Assembly (NCBI GenBank): GCA_036850595.1
Contig: CM072159.1
Coordinates: 1,850,529-1,914,528, forward strand
Direction of reading: 5' to 3'
Length of the DNA stretch: 64,000 nt
DNA from: Rhyacichthys aspro
Taxonomy: Eukaryota; Chordata; Actinopteri; Gobiiformes; Rhyacichthyidae
Shown here: positions 1-13,800 of the stretch, piece after piece
Layout: each line of letters opens with the position of its first letter
Position numbering within the stretch: the stretch's first letter is position 1
Notes under the pieces: generated by a model
What the model was told of the DNA's origin: nothing
Seen by the model: only the letters and a program-made list of their open reading frames with translations
Databases searched by the model: none
Position numbers and translations under genes: made by a program

Positions 1-2031
1 CTAAAACAACTTTTTTAGTTAATGATCTGTAAGAATGGGGCTATTAGTGCCGTTTATTGATTCGAGTAAATTTAAATTTCACAATTTATGTTCCATCACA
101 GTAAAGTTAATTTATTGATTTGGTCATGTTGCTAGTTAGGTTAAGCAGGGGCGTAGCCAGAAATGAATTTCTAGGTGTGCCTCTAAAAAACTAGAGAATC
201 CAAAATCAATTGCTCTAACAGCAGCATTTTACAGTTTATTTTCTTTTTTTTGTGCAGTTAAATTTTGTAATATTTTAAACAAATAATGCTAATGTTAGGT
301 ATTATACACAGACGTATACTCAAGTGGGCTCAAGTGTAAATTATGGTAAATAACAAAATTTACAGTTGAGCCACAGCAAAAAAATTGTATTTATAAAATG
401 TATTTGGATTAGAATGTTTTCAAAATAATGTTAAATTGAAATAAGTACTTTTCTGATCATTTCTGAGACTTGAACTTCTCACTGCTCAGTAGCTACATAA
501 ACCAGGATAGGTTCAGGGAGGGTCTGGGACAGGTTGATTATATTTTCAAAGCAGTTTAATATCAAACTAATTTCAACATATTCAATCTGCATATTCAAAT
601 GCAGTCTGTTTGTTAATTCTGGTCAATAAATGTCATCATTTCTAATTAATTTATGCTTAAGTTTGTGGTTGTTCATATATGGATCAATGTCTGGCTTAAG
701 AACTCACATTCAAATTCATATTAGGCTTTATTATTCTTTTCCTCTTTGAGATGGTGCACCGAAACAATTCAACTTTATCACTTAGCCCAATTAGGGACAG
801 GTGTTGCAAATTAGCCCTGGCAATAAACACTATGATACATGCATCGGATGACTTTTTTGTGTCTGTCTCTATTAAATAAACTATAAATAAATAATTCTCT
901 CTCTTCACAAAATGTTTGCTACACTGGAACTAACCTTTTTAAAACTGGATCTTGCATTTCCCCCAAATAGCTGAAGATAAGTGCCTTAAACAGCTTGCAA
1001 CACATAGGGGTTTAGTGCTACTTGCTCAAAGCCTGGATGGGCTGTCATGCAACCCACTCCACTAACATAAGAAGGAATGCTTCTTACTACTTTGTTGGGA
1101 TATTATTTTTTATTTGACGGTGGGGTTTTGTGTTTTGTGCATAGTACTTTTAATTAATTACTGGACTTTGCACACTCTGGTCTTATCTTATTTCATAGCT
1201 TTACCTTGGTATCTCCCTACAACAATCTTTTTTTTTTTTACCGGGCACAGCGAGGTGCAGTGGCCACAGGTGCACCTGATGAGAGTTTTTTAACTGTATA
1301 GAGAGACACTTGGACTCTCTGTTTTAGTTTAATTATTAACACTAAATCATACCAAAATCAATCTAAATGCATAGGTTGCCATTTCTGGAAGTTAGTTAGC
1401 ATTTGCTTTGAGCATTAGCCTAAATTAGCCATAACGCTATGTTTTACTACTAGGAAACACCCCCACTTGAGCTGCCTCGTTAGCTCCAGCATCTGCACCC
1501 GTTGTGACTGCGGTTTGAGCCAGCCAAATTGAGAAGGCTCTGGTCTGTGTCCAAAGACAATTCACATCAGGTGAAGGTGGGGAGAAAATTCCTCCACTTC
1601 AAATGCAAAGCTACTGTCACTCTCATCTTTTCGCGTCTGTCAAGTCTGACATGTGTCAATCAATCTTTCACTGTGGGTCTTAGGTCACGTCCCCCGCTCA
1701 GCCCCGCCCTTGGTTCAGCCCCTCCGTCTCTGCTGGGCTCTGCCCACTTTTCCAGCATTTTTCAAATATTGTCAGTGGGTGAAGTTAGGCTCAAAACACA
1801 AAAAGAAACAACAATTTAGTGTATAAAAGAAAAAAGCTAGACTTGGCTTATCAGGCAACCTTTTCTTTTCTTTTTTCTCTTTCTATATTGAGCTACAGCC
1901 ATAGTGTCCAAATGTTTCCCTTTGCAGCATATAACTGAAACTTGAGTCAATGTTAGATTAAAGCAAAGCATGATAGAAACTCTATGGTATGAACATTTAC
2001 AGCCTGTCTGTGACGTCCTAGTGGAGTTTAC
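1..2031. other. CFAP44 intron (left edge)
   Basis: This is probably intron downstream of CFAP44 exon 19. The text around 147-175 (caggggcgtagccag) looks like a hAT terminal repeat, but no partner end was found. Region 1380-1830 is GC-richer and may be an old interspersed repeat. No exon with CFAP44-like sequence was recognised. Confidence 0.4.
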
Positions 2032-5000
2032 CTCAGGCTGCAGCCGCACGTGTTCTGGCAGACTCTGGTTGTCAATTAACAGCAATTTAAACCTTTTCTT
2101 CAGATCATCTAGAATCTTGCGTTTGGCCAAAATCTTCAGCTCGGCTTCACGGCGCAGGCGGTCACTTTCTAGCTTCTGCTTTGCCGTCTCAATGCTGCAA
2201 GCACCACAAGCAAAACAATCAGTGAAACTAGACACATTAATAACCACTTGTTCTCTCCTGTCCACTTGTGAAAAGCTTGAACAACTGAAATCTGAAATTG
2301 GCAGAATTAAATGCAAATTTTCAGAGGAAATCTGGAAATCTGTTAATTCAACTCTGAACTCTGTCTTTTTCTGGTCTGGTGGTGGTCCTGGTTAGTTCTG
2401 GTTTTAGTCCTTGTGCAATCCTGGTCTTTGTTCTGTTCTTGGTTCTGGACTTGGTTGGTTTTGGTTCAGTCCAGGTCTGGTCCTGGTTCACTCCTAGTCT
2501 TGGGCTTTGGTCGGGGCCTGGTCTTGGTGTGGTCTGGACTGGATCTGGTCTTGTCCTGGATCTAGTTTAACCTTTAGATGATGGGACAAACTCTCTATTA
2601 ATTGAGCTAAATGCCATTCCTATATCTTCAACAACGTCTGTATTAGAAGGATAACAAGGCTAACTGCCAACGAGACACACCTGCTCACAGACACTGAAAT
2701 AGAGTTTGACTCGAGTGAGGCCTTGAAATAAATGCATCTTGTTCAGAAATTTGAGATAAACCGTTGACATTGTGGGGAGACTCTACTTAATGAGTGGATA
2801 AGATTTAAGCAGTTTTGATGAAAACTAAGCGTCAACAGATGATAATGAAAATGTCAGTTGAGAAGAAAAGTTTAGACGTGAGAGTTAACGGGGACATCAA
2901 CTGCCCCAGCTGACACTTCTGAGCAGTTTCAACAAATTCTGTAAATACCGTATTTTCCGGACTATAAGCCGCTACTTTTTCCCACGCTTTGAACCATGCG
3001 GCTTATACAGAGATGCGGCTTTTCTATGAATTTTTCTTCAGCCCTCAGGGGGCACTCTAGCAGGAAGTGCAAAAATGAGACAGGCAGCGGTAGTCAGTAC
3101 AAACAAGAAAGCACCAGTTTTTATTCTTAGCACATGCAACCCAAGACACACAACAGCAAAATACGGTAATATTTTTACACCCTCACCCCCTCATAATGGA
3201 AAACAAATGAAGTGACAGTGGTTTGGTGTTCAGTAGTTTCAATGCTCAGGAGGAAGATGAATAGTGACTTGTGGTTTCAGTGCATGGGAGAATGAAGCGA
3301 CTTTAATAGTTGCGCAGTTGCGCTTTAACAGTGCACAGGAAGAAAAAGTGACAGTGGTTTGGTGTTCAGTGGTTTCAGTACGCAGGAGGAAGAAAAATAA
3401 AGCAACTTGGTTTTAGTCCACAGGAGGAAGATGAATAAAACCATCAATGACTTTTCTGTTTTGTTTGATCAGCACTTTTACTGCCGTGTTACAGGCACTG
3501 TTCAGAAACAATCAGTTCAGGTATATGAATACACACTTATGGTACAAAATCTTTCTATGTAAATATCTTATTTCTCAGCCTGGATATCGGCGGCTTATAG
3601 TCCGGTGCGGTTTATATGTGACAAAATATATATTTCTTTTAAATTTTAGTGGGTGCGGCTTATATTTAGGTGCGCTCTATAGTCCGGAAAATACGGTAAT
3701 ACATGTTTGAGGTTTACATTTTCTGAAAGAGTACAAATATCTCTATGTTTTTGATATATTATTTGTGTACATGAGTAGTAAAATTAGTGGGACAGTGTGA
3801 AAAGGGCAGAAGCTAAGTAAGACAGTTAGCAAGGCAGAAGCATTTATTTCTGGCCCACTAGATGATTTCTAATTTCTATAAATAATGGCTCGCCAATATA
3901 TAGTGCCCCACTCAAACTACTCAAACCACAATGCATTGCAACATCAGTGCTGCATCAGTGCTGCTCTGTTGACACAGAAGAGCTCAGCGAGCTGGAGTGA
4001 ATAAATGCACAGTGTTTACACAGTGACATTTAAAGATCCTATATTACACTATTTTGAACATTATACAGTGTATTTTGGATACATTTAGGTTACCATATCA
4101 CGTTTTGCAGCATGAAACACACAATATTTATCTTATACAAGTGGTTTGGATGAGCTCTCATCATGAGCCCAAAGTGAACGGTCTGATTTGGCGCTGTCAC
4201 TTTCAGCTCTCTCTCAGCTCTCCCGTGTTGGCTCCGCCCACTCGTGACGTCACGCTATAGCTGCGCTGGAAACAGACTTAAGTAAACACGGTACATCGTA
4301 GTAATAACTTTTTCAGCAATGGCTTTGAGAGTAACTGAGCCGTATATTTTCGACCCAAAGTCTGATTCTGAGTTCGAAGAACAAAAAGAACAAACACAAA
4401 AACCTCGAAGGCTTCTACAAGATGTTTTTGCATGGTAAATGAGAAACTATTTATTGTGTATGTTTCTATGGTGTAGCCCGTAGCATAGCGCGTGTTAACT
4501 GCTTCTGTTTATAGGTGCACATGTGGAAATGACCGTACAATGCCTACTGAAGTTGAGAATGTATGCTGCCTGGAGACTCCTAAGGCAGCTGTTGTGCAGT
4601 GTATTGAAAGTAAAGTAAAAGTATTGACGGTAAGTAAGCTAACACAGTACCAGCAATGCTTCTCTGTGTCTGAGCTGCAGAGCACGGCACTTGTTGACAG
4701 TGCAGGAGAGAGGAGCTGGAGGAGTGTGGAGGAGCAGTTCCTGGAGAGGAGTGGTTTATTTTACATATTGACGTCATTGCGTGAAACAGCTCGTTGAAAG
4801 GACTGTAGGTCAAACTAAATAAATTACTTAAACATGCGCGAATGAAACAAAACACAACTTTGGGTATGTGTTTGAGGTAGAAACAACATTATAACATGGT
4901 TAAAAGCTCAGAAAAGTCGATTTAGCATAATATGGGACCTTTAAGGGTTAGGGTTAAGGTCTTTCTATAAAAATATGCAAAATAAAAAGTAGACAGTGAA

Positions 5001-8000
5001 AACAAGGGCCTCTTAAACAGGGGGTGAGGTGGAGAATGTTTGTGGAGAAAATGAGACCGTCATTTAAGAAAATAACTGCCCCATAGCACTATGACAGAAC
5101 TGTGAGACAGAATGGAGGACAGAAGGACAGCAGAAGCTACAGACTGTGTCAGAGTTAAAATAGAGTCTGCCTGATGTTTAATGTCTGAGAGTGAAGCTGC
5201 AGTGAGGCTCGTTCAATCATGACAGAGAATGGAAGTACCCTCATATGTAAATGCTGTCCATGTCTGTTGATGTTGTTGCCAAGTGTCCACTGAGCCCTGG
5301 CAATAGCTCATGTCTGTCCAGAGAGGTCTGACTGAATATGACACTATACCATAAAAGCTTTGTTTACTACAAACCAAAAACCATATTCCAGCAGGGATAA
5401 AAATGACACGAGTAGCAGGTTTCATTAGCAAAGAAGCTAAACTAAAAAAATCTGCATCTATGAAGAGCAGTGATGAGAGCATTACAGTGCTTTAGGCTGT
5501 TCATTCATTCATGAAGACCTCAGTGATGAGATAAAGAGAGGGTTTAACTCTTGAAAAACTTCAATGCAGCTCTGGGCACGTAATGTTTCTGGCTTCACTA
5601 ATAAAATGTAAATGGCGCGTTTTTAAAGGGTGCTCTGATCAGGCTTATTCAGGCTGATCACCAATCACCAAAATCATTATCGGCCAATACTGATCACTGA
5701 TCGTGGAGTCTATTTGATTATGTACCTTAAAAATTCACTACTCTTAAAAACACAGAAGCCTATTTTAAATATAAATTATTAGGGGTTGGTAAAACTAAAA
5801 GGTATTCAACTGACAATGTTCTTTTCTTTATTTACTTTTTAAGTTTTATTCAGCAAGAGCAGTAAGTTTTGCTCACAATAACCAAGGCAACAAAATGTCT
5901 AACAAAAAACAACAAATAACTTGTGCCTTTTTATGGCTACATCCAACTATCCAAAGTCAGCCCTTAGCTTTACTTCACTGAATGACTCGGTCATTGCAGA
6001 GTTTGTGAAACAGAAAGCTACGTGTGAGGCATCTGTGCTGCAGAGCTGCTACGCTCAGTCTTAGTGCTAGCTAGGTCTGAAAACTCCTCATATTTGTTGA
6101 CGTGACTTGCCTTCAGATGTCTGATGAGGTTTGTGGTGTTATATGTTTTTGGTTTCTTGCCTGAAAAAACTGAGGTTTTTCTTGTGACAAATGTTACAAA
6201 CACAGAGAAAACAAGCGAAAGTGTCATGCATTTTGCGTCATTTGATTGGCCCTGTTGATCGGTCATTCTAGCTGATCACACTATTTTTAGACATTGTTGG
6301 CCGATCATGATCGGTGCCTTGATCGGTCGGAGCTTCTTTTTTTTTACCTGTGTTGTCACTCAGAGCGCTCTACAGTAACCATCCATTCACCCATTCACTC
6401 ATATACTGGCGTCACAGACACTGTAGTCACAGTAAGGTTCAATATCTTGTCCAAGGACACACTGAGCCCCTGTCGCCCTCAGCAGCTCAGGAGGTAGTGC
6501 GGGTTGTCCAGTAACCTCAAGGTTCAATCAAAAAGTGTCGCAAGGAAAGATACTGAACCCTGCCATCTGATGGTCCCTGGTCCCTAAGAAGTGCATTCCT
6601 CTACACCCCTCTGTAGCAGGGGTCCCATAAAGAACCCAAAGAGAAACAGATTGTCTGTCACCTGTAAGCAGACGGGTCTTCAATGTCCTGAGCTACTTCC
6701 TCGTTCTCCAGACCAATCTGTTAGGAATCAAACAGTAACACTTTAGTATTTATTTTCTGATGACAAAGTGAAAGCAAATTTTGAAAATATAGAGTTTCTA
6801 AAGTCACTCTTGTTAATGTTCAGCTTGTAGCCTGAGAAACTGCTGAAATAATTGAGCAGCAACAATGCGGAGGGAAGTGATTCAGATGGATTAGAGATAT
6901 ATAGCAAAAGGTCATCTGCGTAAAGAGAGACCCTGTGTTCAACTAAATCTACTCTCCACATATGTCCTTACAACTGCATAGCACTATGGCCAGAGGTTCT
7001 ATAGCCAGAGGCTATGGGGGCAATACTGGCGGGAGTCACAGTGTAAGCTGAAATGTTTTAAAATTTGTGAATTAGTGCAGATCTTTGCAGAGGGTTGAGA
7101 GTAAAGTAATTTCATCCATGAAATTAATGTCAGTCCAAAACCAAATTTGTCTAGCACAGCAAACGATAAGGCCATTCAACATGATCAAATGCTTTTTCAG
7201 AGTCAATGGAGATCATGCACTTTGGCCTATCCTCACAGGCAGAGTAGACAATATTTAAGACACGGAGGATTAGGAGGATTGTCTGCCTTTAATAAATCTA
7301 GTCTGATCTTTCGATATAATGGTTGGGAGAATGTTATTCCACACAATTGGTCAGTTCTTTACCTTTTTTTGCTATAAGAGTGATACAGGCCCTTAGTAAA
7401 GGACTTGGGTAAAACACTTGTTTTGCAAGACTCTGAGAGAACAATCATGAATCATGAATCATGAAAGCAATGGAGATAATTTTCTGCCAAAAAGCCATTT
7501 AGGTTTGGATATGTGTTTTACTGCATTAAACTCATGGCTGCAGCTATTTCTGTCTGGGATATGGGCTCTTAGTCTTTTCCTAAAATCCAATGTGAGAATA
7601 GCAAGGATATTGAGGAAGTTAAGAGTTACACCACGGTTTACATAGGCCTCTGAGGTGTAGACCTGAATATAGAAATCATGGAAGGCTTCATTTATCTATA
7701 AAGTGGGCTGTGACAGGACCATTTCCCAGTTGTATTTTAGAAATGGCCTGAAAAGCCCTTAAGTTGATTGGCCAATAATTTGTCTGACTTGTCCCATAAG
7801 TGTAAAATATGGTTTTAAGAGTTTTAAAAGTAGTCAAATCTGGTCTTCAGTTCCACTCCGTAGGTCTAGGATTTGGTTTGAGTGTATAGTTTATCAGCCT
7901 CTCCGACTTGGCAGACAAGCTCATCGTGTTCCCTATATGATCTACATTTCATACAAACAGTATAAGCTATAACTTGGCCCAGTAGGGCGCAGTTATTCAA

Positions 8001-10897
8001 ACATATAAGCAACTTCACCAAACTCTTTAAAGTGAAGTTGAAACAGCTGCAGAGAGTACGAGGCTTCAGCTCCAGACGCACAGCGTTCATGTCATCAGCT
8101 CACCATGGGACAAACACTGGGACAAACGACTGAATTTGTTATATAACTTGCCTGAAACAATCACATATCATCCATATTTATCAGAGGTCACAATATGTGG
8201 CTCAAAGGAGATGTTTTGATAAATGAAAATAGAGACTCCCCAAGCTTTATGAAAACATTGTCAAGACCACTGTATAAATTAGGGATGGGTATTTTCCAGA
8301 AATATTACATTAGAATTTTTAAGCTCATAAAAAACAAATATTACAATATTTGTTTATTTAAATGAAGATAATGAGACAGGCGTTGATTTCTTAATAAGCG
8401 TATTGGGGTATACATACAGAAACAAAGTTACAGGTTACATCCTGTGTTCTGTAGCTGAAAATTAAACAATATATAAAGAATTTAATTTAAATCCTTCTCC
8501 CTTGACAAAACTTAAAGGAAGCATATCTCTTGAGATCATTTTTGCTTTGAGCTGAGTGGTTTTCTTGGCTTGGAGACTTAGTATGATTCCTTATGATCGT
8601 GGTGCTATTGTGATAACTAAGTTTCACCTGACAAATTTTGCACACGACGAGCTGATTATTTTGTTCAAAGTAATTCCAAACTTTGCTACGCTTAGAGGCA
8701 GAGGATTCCATTTCACTACGTTGCGGCTCTGGTCCCACAGTGTGCAGCGCAGCGGACGAGATAAGCAGCAGTTCTATTTCTCTCCAATGGTGGAGCCAAT
8801 CCACATCAATCTGCACAGATCAGATCGTACCAAAATGGAAACCGAACCAGCACAGCATTAGGATTTTGAAAGTTGTCCCTCACTATAATGCGGTTCACCT
8901 TTCGCGGCCTTGCTGTTTCGCAGATTTTTTTAGTGCAATTTTGCATGCTCTTTTTTTTTTTTTTTACAGCGTATGAACTCGCATTGTGTTCTGCGTCCTA
9001 ATTGGCAAAGGGAGAACTTGCGCATTGTGTTCTACGTCCTGATTGGCTAAGGGACTGTAGACCATTGTCAATCAATCTCCTCCGTGCCGTGTCTCCTGTA
9101 CAGTACAGAATGTGTTTGGCTTGCCAAATTTACATAAATGTTCGATCGCTAGCAGTGTGACTCTGAAGTACTGTATGTTTGCAAGTTTTCTCCCCGACAA
9201 AACCCACAATGTCGACGAAACGTTCTGCACCGACAAAGGCACCTGTGGTCGCACCCAAAAGGCAGAGGAAGATGCTAAGGTTTGAACTTTGAGAGTGTTT
9301 AAACAAGAGAGAAATGTGAGAAAATGTTAATGCCTGTCTGAGAAAAGTGTATAAAGTGTGTGGAGAGGGGTTTTACAGCCTTATAAACATATATAATAAT
9401 TGTAAAAATAAAGCTGACTACTGGATTTCGCCTATTGCCGGTTATTTTTAGAACGTAACCCCGCGATAAACAAGGGACCACTGTAATACAAAAATCTACA
9501 GACTAAGTTTCTTAATTCAAATATTTATACGTTTATATACATGATTAAGCATTAAATGCAATAAAATGTAATGAGGAATGGTCTTTCTTCTTCTGAATAT
9601 ACAGTTGTTTTGGTCCTGCACACGTCTTTATCAATGGCTTTTATTGCGCCATCTCGTATTTCCCGCGCCTGCTTTTCTGAGCTGCCTGGCGCTTCACTCC
9701 ACTGAAACGCATACTGTGGGCGAGGGAGGGCGACGCCAGTTGGTGGTGCTCCGCAGCGGAGGGGACACGCATGCAGTGGAAATTGGCAGATAGTGCAAAG
9801 GTGAAATGGCTTCATTGTGGATTTATTTCATTTATTGCAAGCAAAAATAAATAAATAAAATAAATAAATTTAAAAAATCTGCAAAATTTGAATAGCGTTT
9901 TTAATTTTCGAATACATATTGCCGATTGATTATTCAAATATTCGACTATTTGTGCACACCCCTAGTATAATTAGGTGATTGGAGTCAGAGCTGTGTACAT
10001 GTTTTGTCTTTTAACCGGATCCAGCTAAATCCAGTTTACTAATTTAAGTTTTTAGTAATTTTACATAGTGAGGTAAGTAGGTTGGAAAGTAAATATAAAG
10101 ACCCCGTGGGCAGGGAGAAAAATGGAAGTGACCAGCACATTTTGTGGTATTTGATTTTGGAATTTTGATTTTATCATTAGCACAGATATCCCTAAGCAAG
10201 TGGTGGGCTCTGTTGGAGATGGCAGCAACTCTTTCCCAAATATCTTGTGAAGCTGTTTAAAAAAAAAAAAAAAAAAAAAACTCTGCCGCATTCAGTAGAC
10301 TCAGGTAGCCCAAGAACACGTATGTTTTGACGTCTGCTATGGCTCTCCAGATCGGTAACTATAGCCTTGAGCTTGGCACTATCATCTCGGAGAGAGGAAA
10401 ATACTCTTTATAGGTCTGTGTCTTGTTGGCTCAGGTCTTCTGAGGCGAGTTTAAGGGACAAAATAAGCTGTCTATTTTCCTCCATAGTTTGACAGACCGG
10501 AAGCACTCTTTATCACCTGTTCCTTTTGAAAGCAAGTTTTAATTTAATTGTTTTTAAAAATGCATTTGAAAGTTTCCCTTGAATACATCTAAAGATATTT
10601 GTCAAGGTGGGTTAAATTCTGACCTGTGGCGATGGGACTTTAGCTCGTTTGGTGGTTTGGGGCAGCTCCTTAGGGGGAAGCAGGCCGAAGGAGAAGATGT
10701 TACCATCATCACCAGCCGTCAGTATAAACTGGTCGTCGTGGCTACAGTGGAGGTGACGCAGAGGGCCACAGTTGTTGTCGTGCACGCTGAGGGTCCAGTA
10801 ATGGTGCATGGACTCTAGATTGTGGTCCGCGGGCTGAAGGGGGTACACTCTGATGGACCCGGAGTTCATGCCACACAGCAGCAGCCGCCGGTCTGAG
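2032..10897 (-). CDS. cfap44: CFAP44 exons 17-19: last WD blade and start of the coiled-coil region (residues 731-894)
   Basis: Exon 17 (10624-10897): RRLLLCGMNSGSIRVYPL and SHDDQFILTAGDDGNIFSFG. Exon 18 (6662-6717) is a 56-bp exon with acceptor taacag and donor gtgaca, encoding IGLENEEVAQDIEDPSAYS with the final Ser codon split. It supplies the phase change needed between exons 17 and 19, which supports it strongly. Exon 19 (2032-2194): IETAKQKLESDRLRREAELK and ILDDLKKRFKLLLID, a predicted coiled coil. It ends in phase 0 at QPE|gtaaac. I could not find the next exon in 1-2031. The introns (2195-6661 and 6718-10623) are packed with transposons. Confidence 0.88.
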
Positions 10898-13800
10898 CTG
10901 AAAAGACACAGACAAGCTTATATTGAAAAGGGAGTCAAGAAAGTAACAGTGAAGGAAGAAAGCATCGCAAATCTTTTTTTTTTCCTCACATTTCATTGCA
11001 CCAATAATAGATTCAGTGAATCAGTTATCTCATCTAACAATTCCTGAAAATGTATTCATGGGTAGTTCTTCATCAGAAACTAGGCCTTATCTAAACAAGA
11101 TTTATGCCATTTTTAAACCAAAATATCTATAACAGATTCAACCCAAATGTTGCTATTGGTTATTCGGACATCACACCAATGGGAGGCCCCTGGTGATTCC
11201 ACACAGACAGACACAAACAGTACAATTTAGGCAAGGCAAGGCAAGTTTATTTATAGAGCACAATTCATACACAAGGCAATTCAAAGTGCTTTACAGTAAC
11301 AGTACATACAATTAACAGAAAGAAAATAAAATCATTTCATAAAACATAAATCTAATCATTAATTAATTAAAACAGAATTAAAAAGCGAAGAGTGCAGATA
11401 AAATACTTTCAGTTGTCATATGCACAGCTGAATAGAACTGTTTTCAGCCTGGATTTGAACATTGTCAGAGTTGAGGCCTGTCTCACATCTTCAGGAAGAC
11501 TGTTCCAGATTTTAGCTGCATAAAAGTGGAATGCAGCCTCACCATGTTTAGTCCTGACTCTGGGAACCAACATGAGGCTACTCCCTGAGCTTCTCAGAGC
11601 CCGAGGTGGTTCATAAGGCTCTAGCATGTCACAGATGTATTTTGGTGCAAGACCCTGAAGAGACTTATACACGAGCAGACCTGTTTTAAAGTCGATTCTC
11701 TGAGTGACAGGGAGCCAGTGTAGAGACCTGAGCACTGGACTATTTACTAGGTTGTTAGTTAGTTGGGAAAAAGTGGGAAAAACAGCATAATTGTATTTGA
11801 TAACAATTTTAGTTTTAAAGAAACTATATTTTTATACTATTTTGTTAAAATACTGAGAGTGTTTAGAAATAACAGTGCTGAAGGTTTGTAAGATGTAAAA
11901 GTGTTAGGAAGGGCCGTCTGCTACACCACTTTGTGCCACCAAATGGAGAAGTGTGCTACTACTAATATGAATAACAGTTATTTCACTGAGTTCATAGTGA
12001 TACAATGGAAGCTAGAGAATCAGAATAGAGCCACAGAATAAGATGGATGATTGGCTTTAATGGCATTTCTCTTCCCAACTGCCATAAGACTGTACAATCT
12101 GAATTAATCTGACTTGAACTGAATTGAAACTGCTGTTAGCTCTGCTGTTCACCCACAATAACTCTGTTTTATTCCCCTTTGGACCCGGGAGGGGTCTTTC
12201 AACAGTGACTTGGACTCAAGTTGCACTTAAGTCGCAATAGAGGGAGTCTTGCTACTTGACTCAGACTCGCACCCTAAAGACTTGGGACTTGACTTAGACT
12301 TGCAGTTTGAGACTAATGAACAATGAGCCCCCCATGTGTTTGCTTGCGGTCCTGGATTTATCCAGACCCACTAAATATATGATGGTCAACCCCCAACGCC
12401 GATCCAGAGAATCTCTCCTTCTCCATCTCTTTGATCTCTTAGCCCCTCCTCAGCTGCACACAGAAAAGACATACCCTTCCTAATACCTCCACATTGTAAA
12501 TCATTTTAGTGTATGTATTAGTTTTTGTGCTCTAGGCCTTAAAAACCTAGCAGGAGCACATAAGGGTGGACTATATGTAAATTAAATACATTCACTAACC
12601 TAACAAACAGTAAACAGAAAACAGTAACAGAGTAAGCAGTAAGTAGGTGTGGGAATCGAAAAACAGGTTCCACTCGAGAACTCTAAATTTTACGATCCAT
12701 CGGAATCATATGACCTCGATGTTAACGATTCCTCTTATTGATGCTCCTGCTCTGTGTCCCAGCCATATATACAGTCCAAGAACTCACAACTGTCCCTTTC
12801 TTCCTTTATCGGCCACCGTAGCACAGCTTCCTACATCATAACGTCAAAGTGGTTTGAGCACATGAGGGAATCATGGAGGGGAAGAAACGATCTTAAGCTT
12901 GATTTTATTTCACTAAACAAGACGAAAATGATGCCGTTTGTAATAACTGCTGCTGTTATTTTGTGAAAGATGCAAATACACACAACATGATTTAACATCA
13001 ATTCGTGGGACTAAATTACAGGAATGCCATGTTTTCGATCCACTGTGTACAGCTGCCCGAGCAGAACCGCAACCTCCGCTGAACAGAGTAATATAATGTT
13101 AAATATCACTAGTGTCTTATAAATAATAGGCATATTCAACAAAAACACTGTTAAAAAAAACAAAGCACAACAAGAATCACAATATCAATTTTAGATGATG
13201 ACAGGCTCAGGATCAAAGCATTAGAACTGTTCATGTTTTCTCTCACTTTTGGTTCAAATTATTTAATCACAAACCAGTTTTGTGAATGTTATCTACATGC
13301 TTCCACTCCTGGTTTTTTTTAAACAAAAAAAAAGTTTAATTCTGTATTAGGAAGAACATTTAGTGACCTGTATGCTTATGTTTACAGAAGATTTTTATTT
13401 TATTTTCTAAATTGTATTTATTATTCAGTTTTCCTTCCTCATTATATATGACTTGCTATTGTTTAAGTTATTTTACTCAAGTTATTATTGGGGACTGGGG
13501 AAGAACTACCTCCTTCTGAACACCGCTTATTATTGATCTCCGGAGGTCTAAGGCCACTCCTCCTCAACCTGTCACTATTAAAGGCGTGGATATTGAAGTG
13601 GTCCAGACAAGTACCTTGGGATGCACCTGGACTGTAAGCTGTACTGGTCTGCCAACACTGATGCCATCTACCAAAAAGAGCAGAGCAGGCTCTTCTTCCT
13701 CTATAGACTAAATGTGTGCTAACACATGCTTTTCAGGTTTTACCAATTAGTGTTGGCTAGTGTTATATTGTATACCACGCTGTGCAAGGGCAGTGCCACA

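Larger units (their letters stand above)
6720..10560 (-). mobile_element. L1-type LINE remnant, interrupted by a hAT element
   Basis: Reading the minus strand from high to low coordinates: around 10310-10410 the text gives DLESHSRRQNIRVLGLPES, the coiled-coil to RRM part of L1 ORF1. Around 7165-7215 it gives SIDSEKAFDHVEW, and around 6870-6935 SLYADDLLLYISNP followed by FSGYKLNINKS, both hallmark blocks of L1-type reverse transcriptase in correct order. Many stops and gaps make it dead. A hAT element splits it at 8279-9965. The LINE's 3' side lies within a few bases of CFAP44 exon 18. Confidence 0.75.

Noticed and set aside
1529..2316. Larger minus- and plus-strand frames around CFAP44 exon 19
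   Set aside because: Only 2032-2194 is coding; the rest is intron read through, or the opposite-strand shadow.
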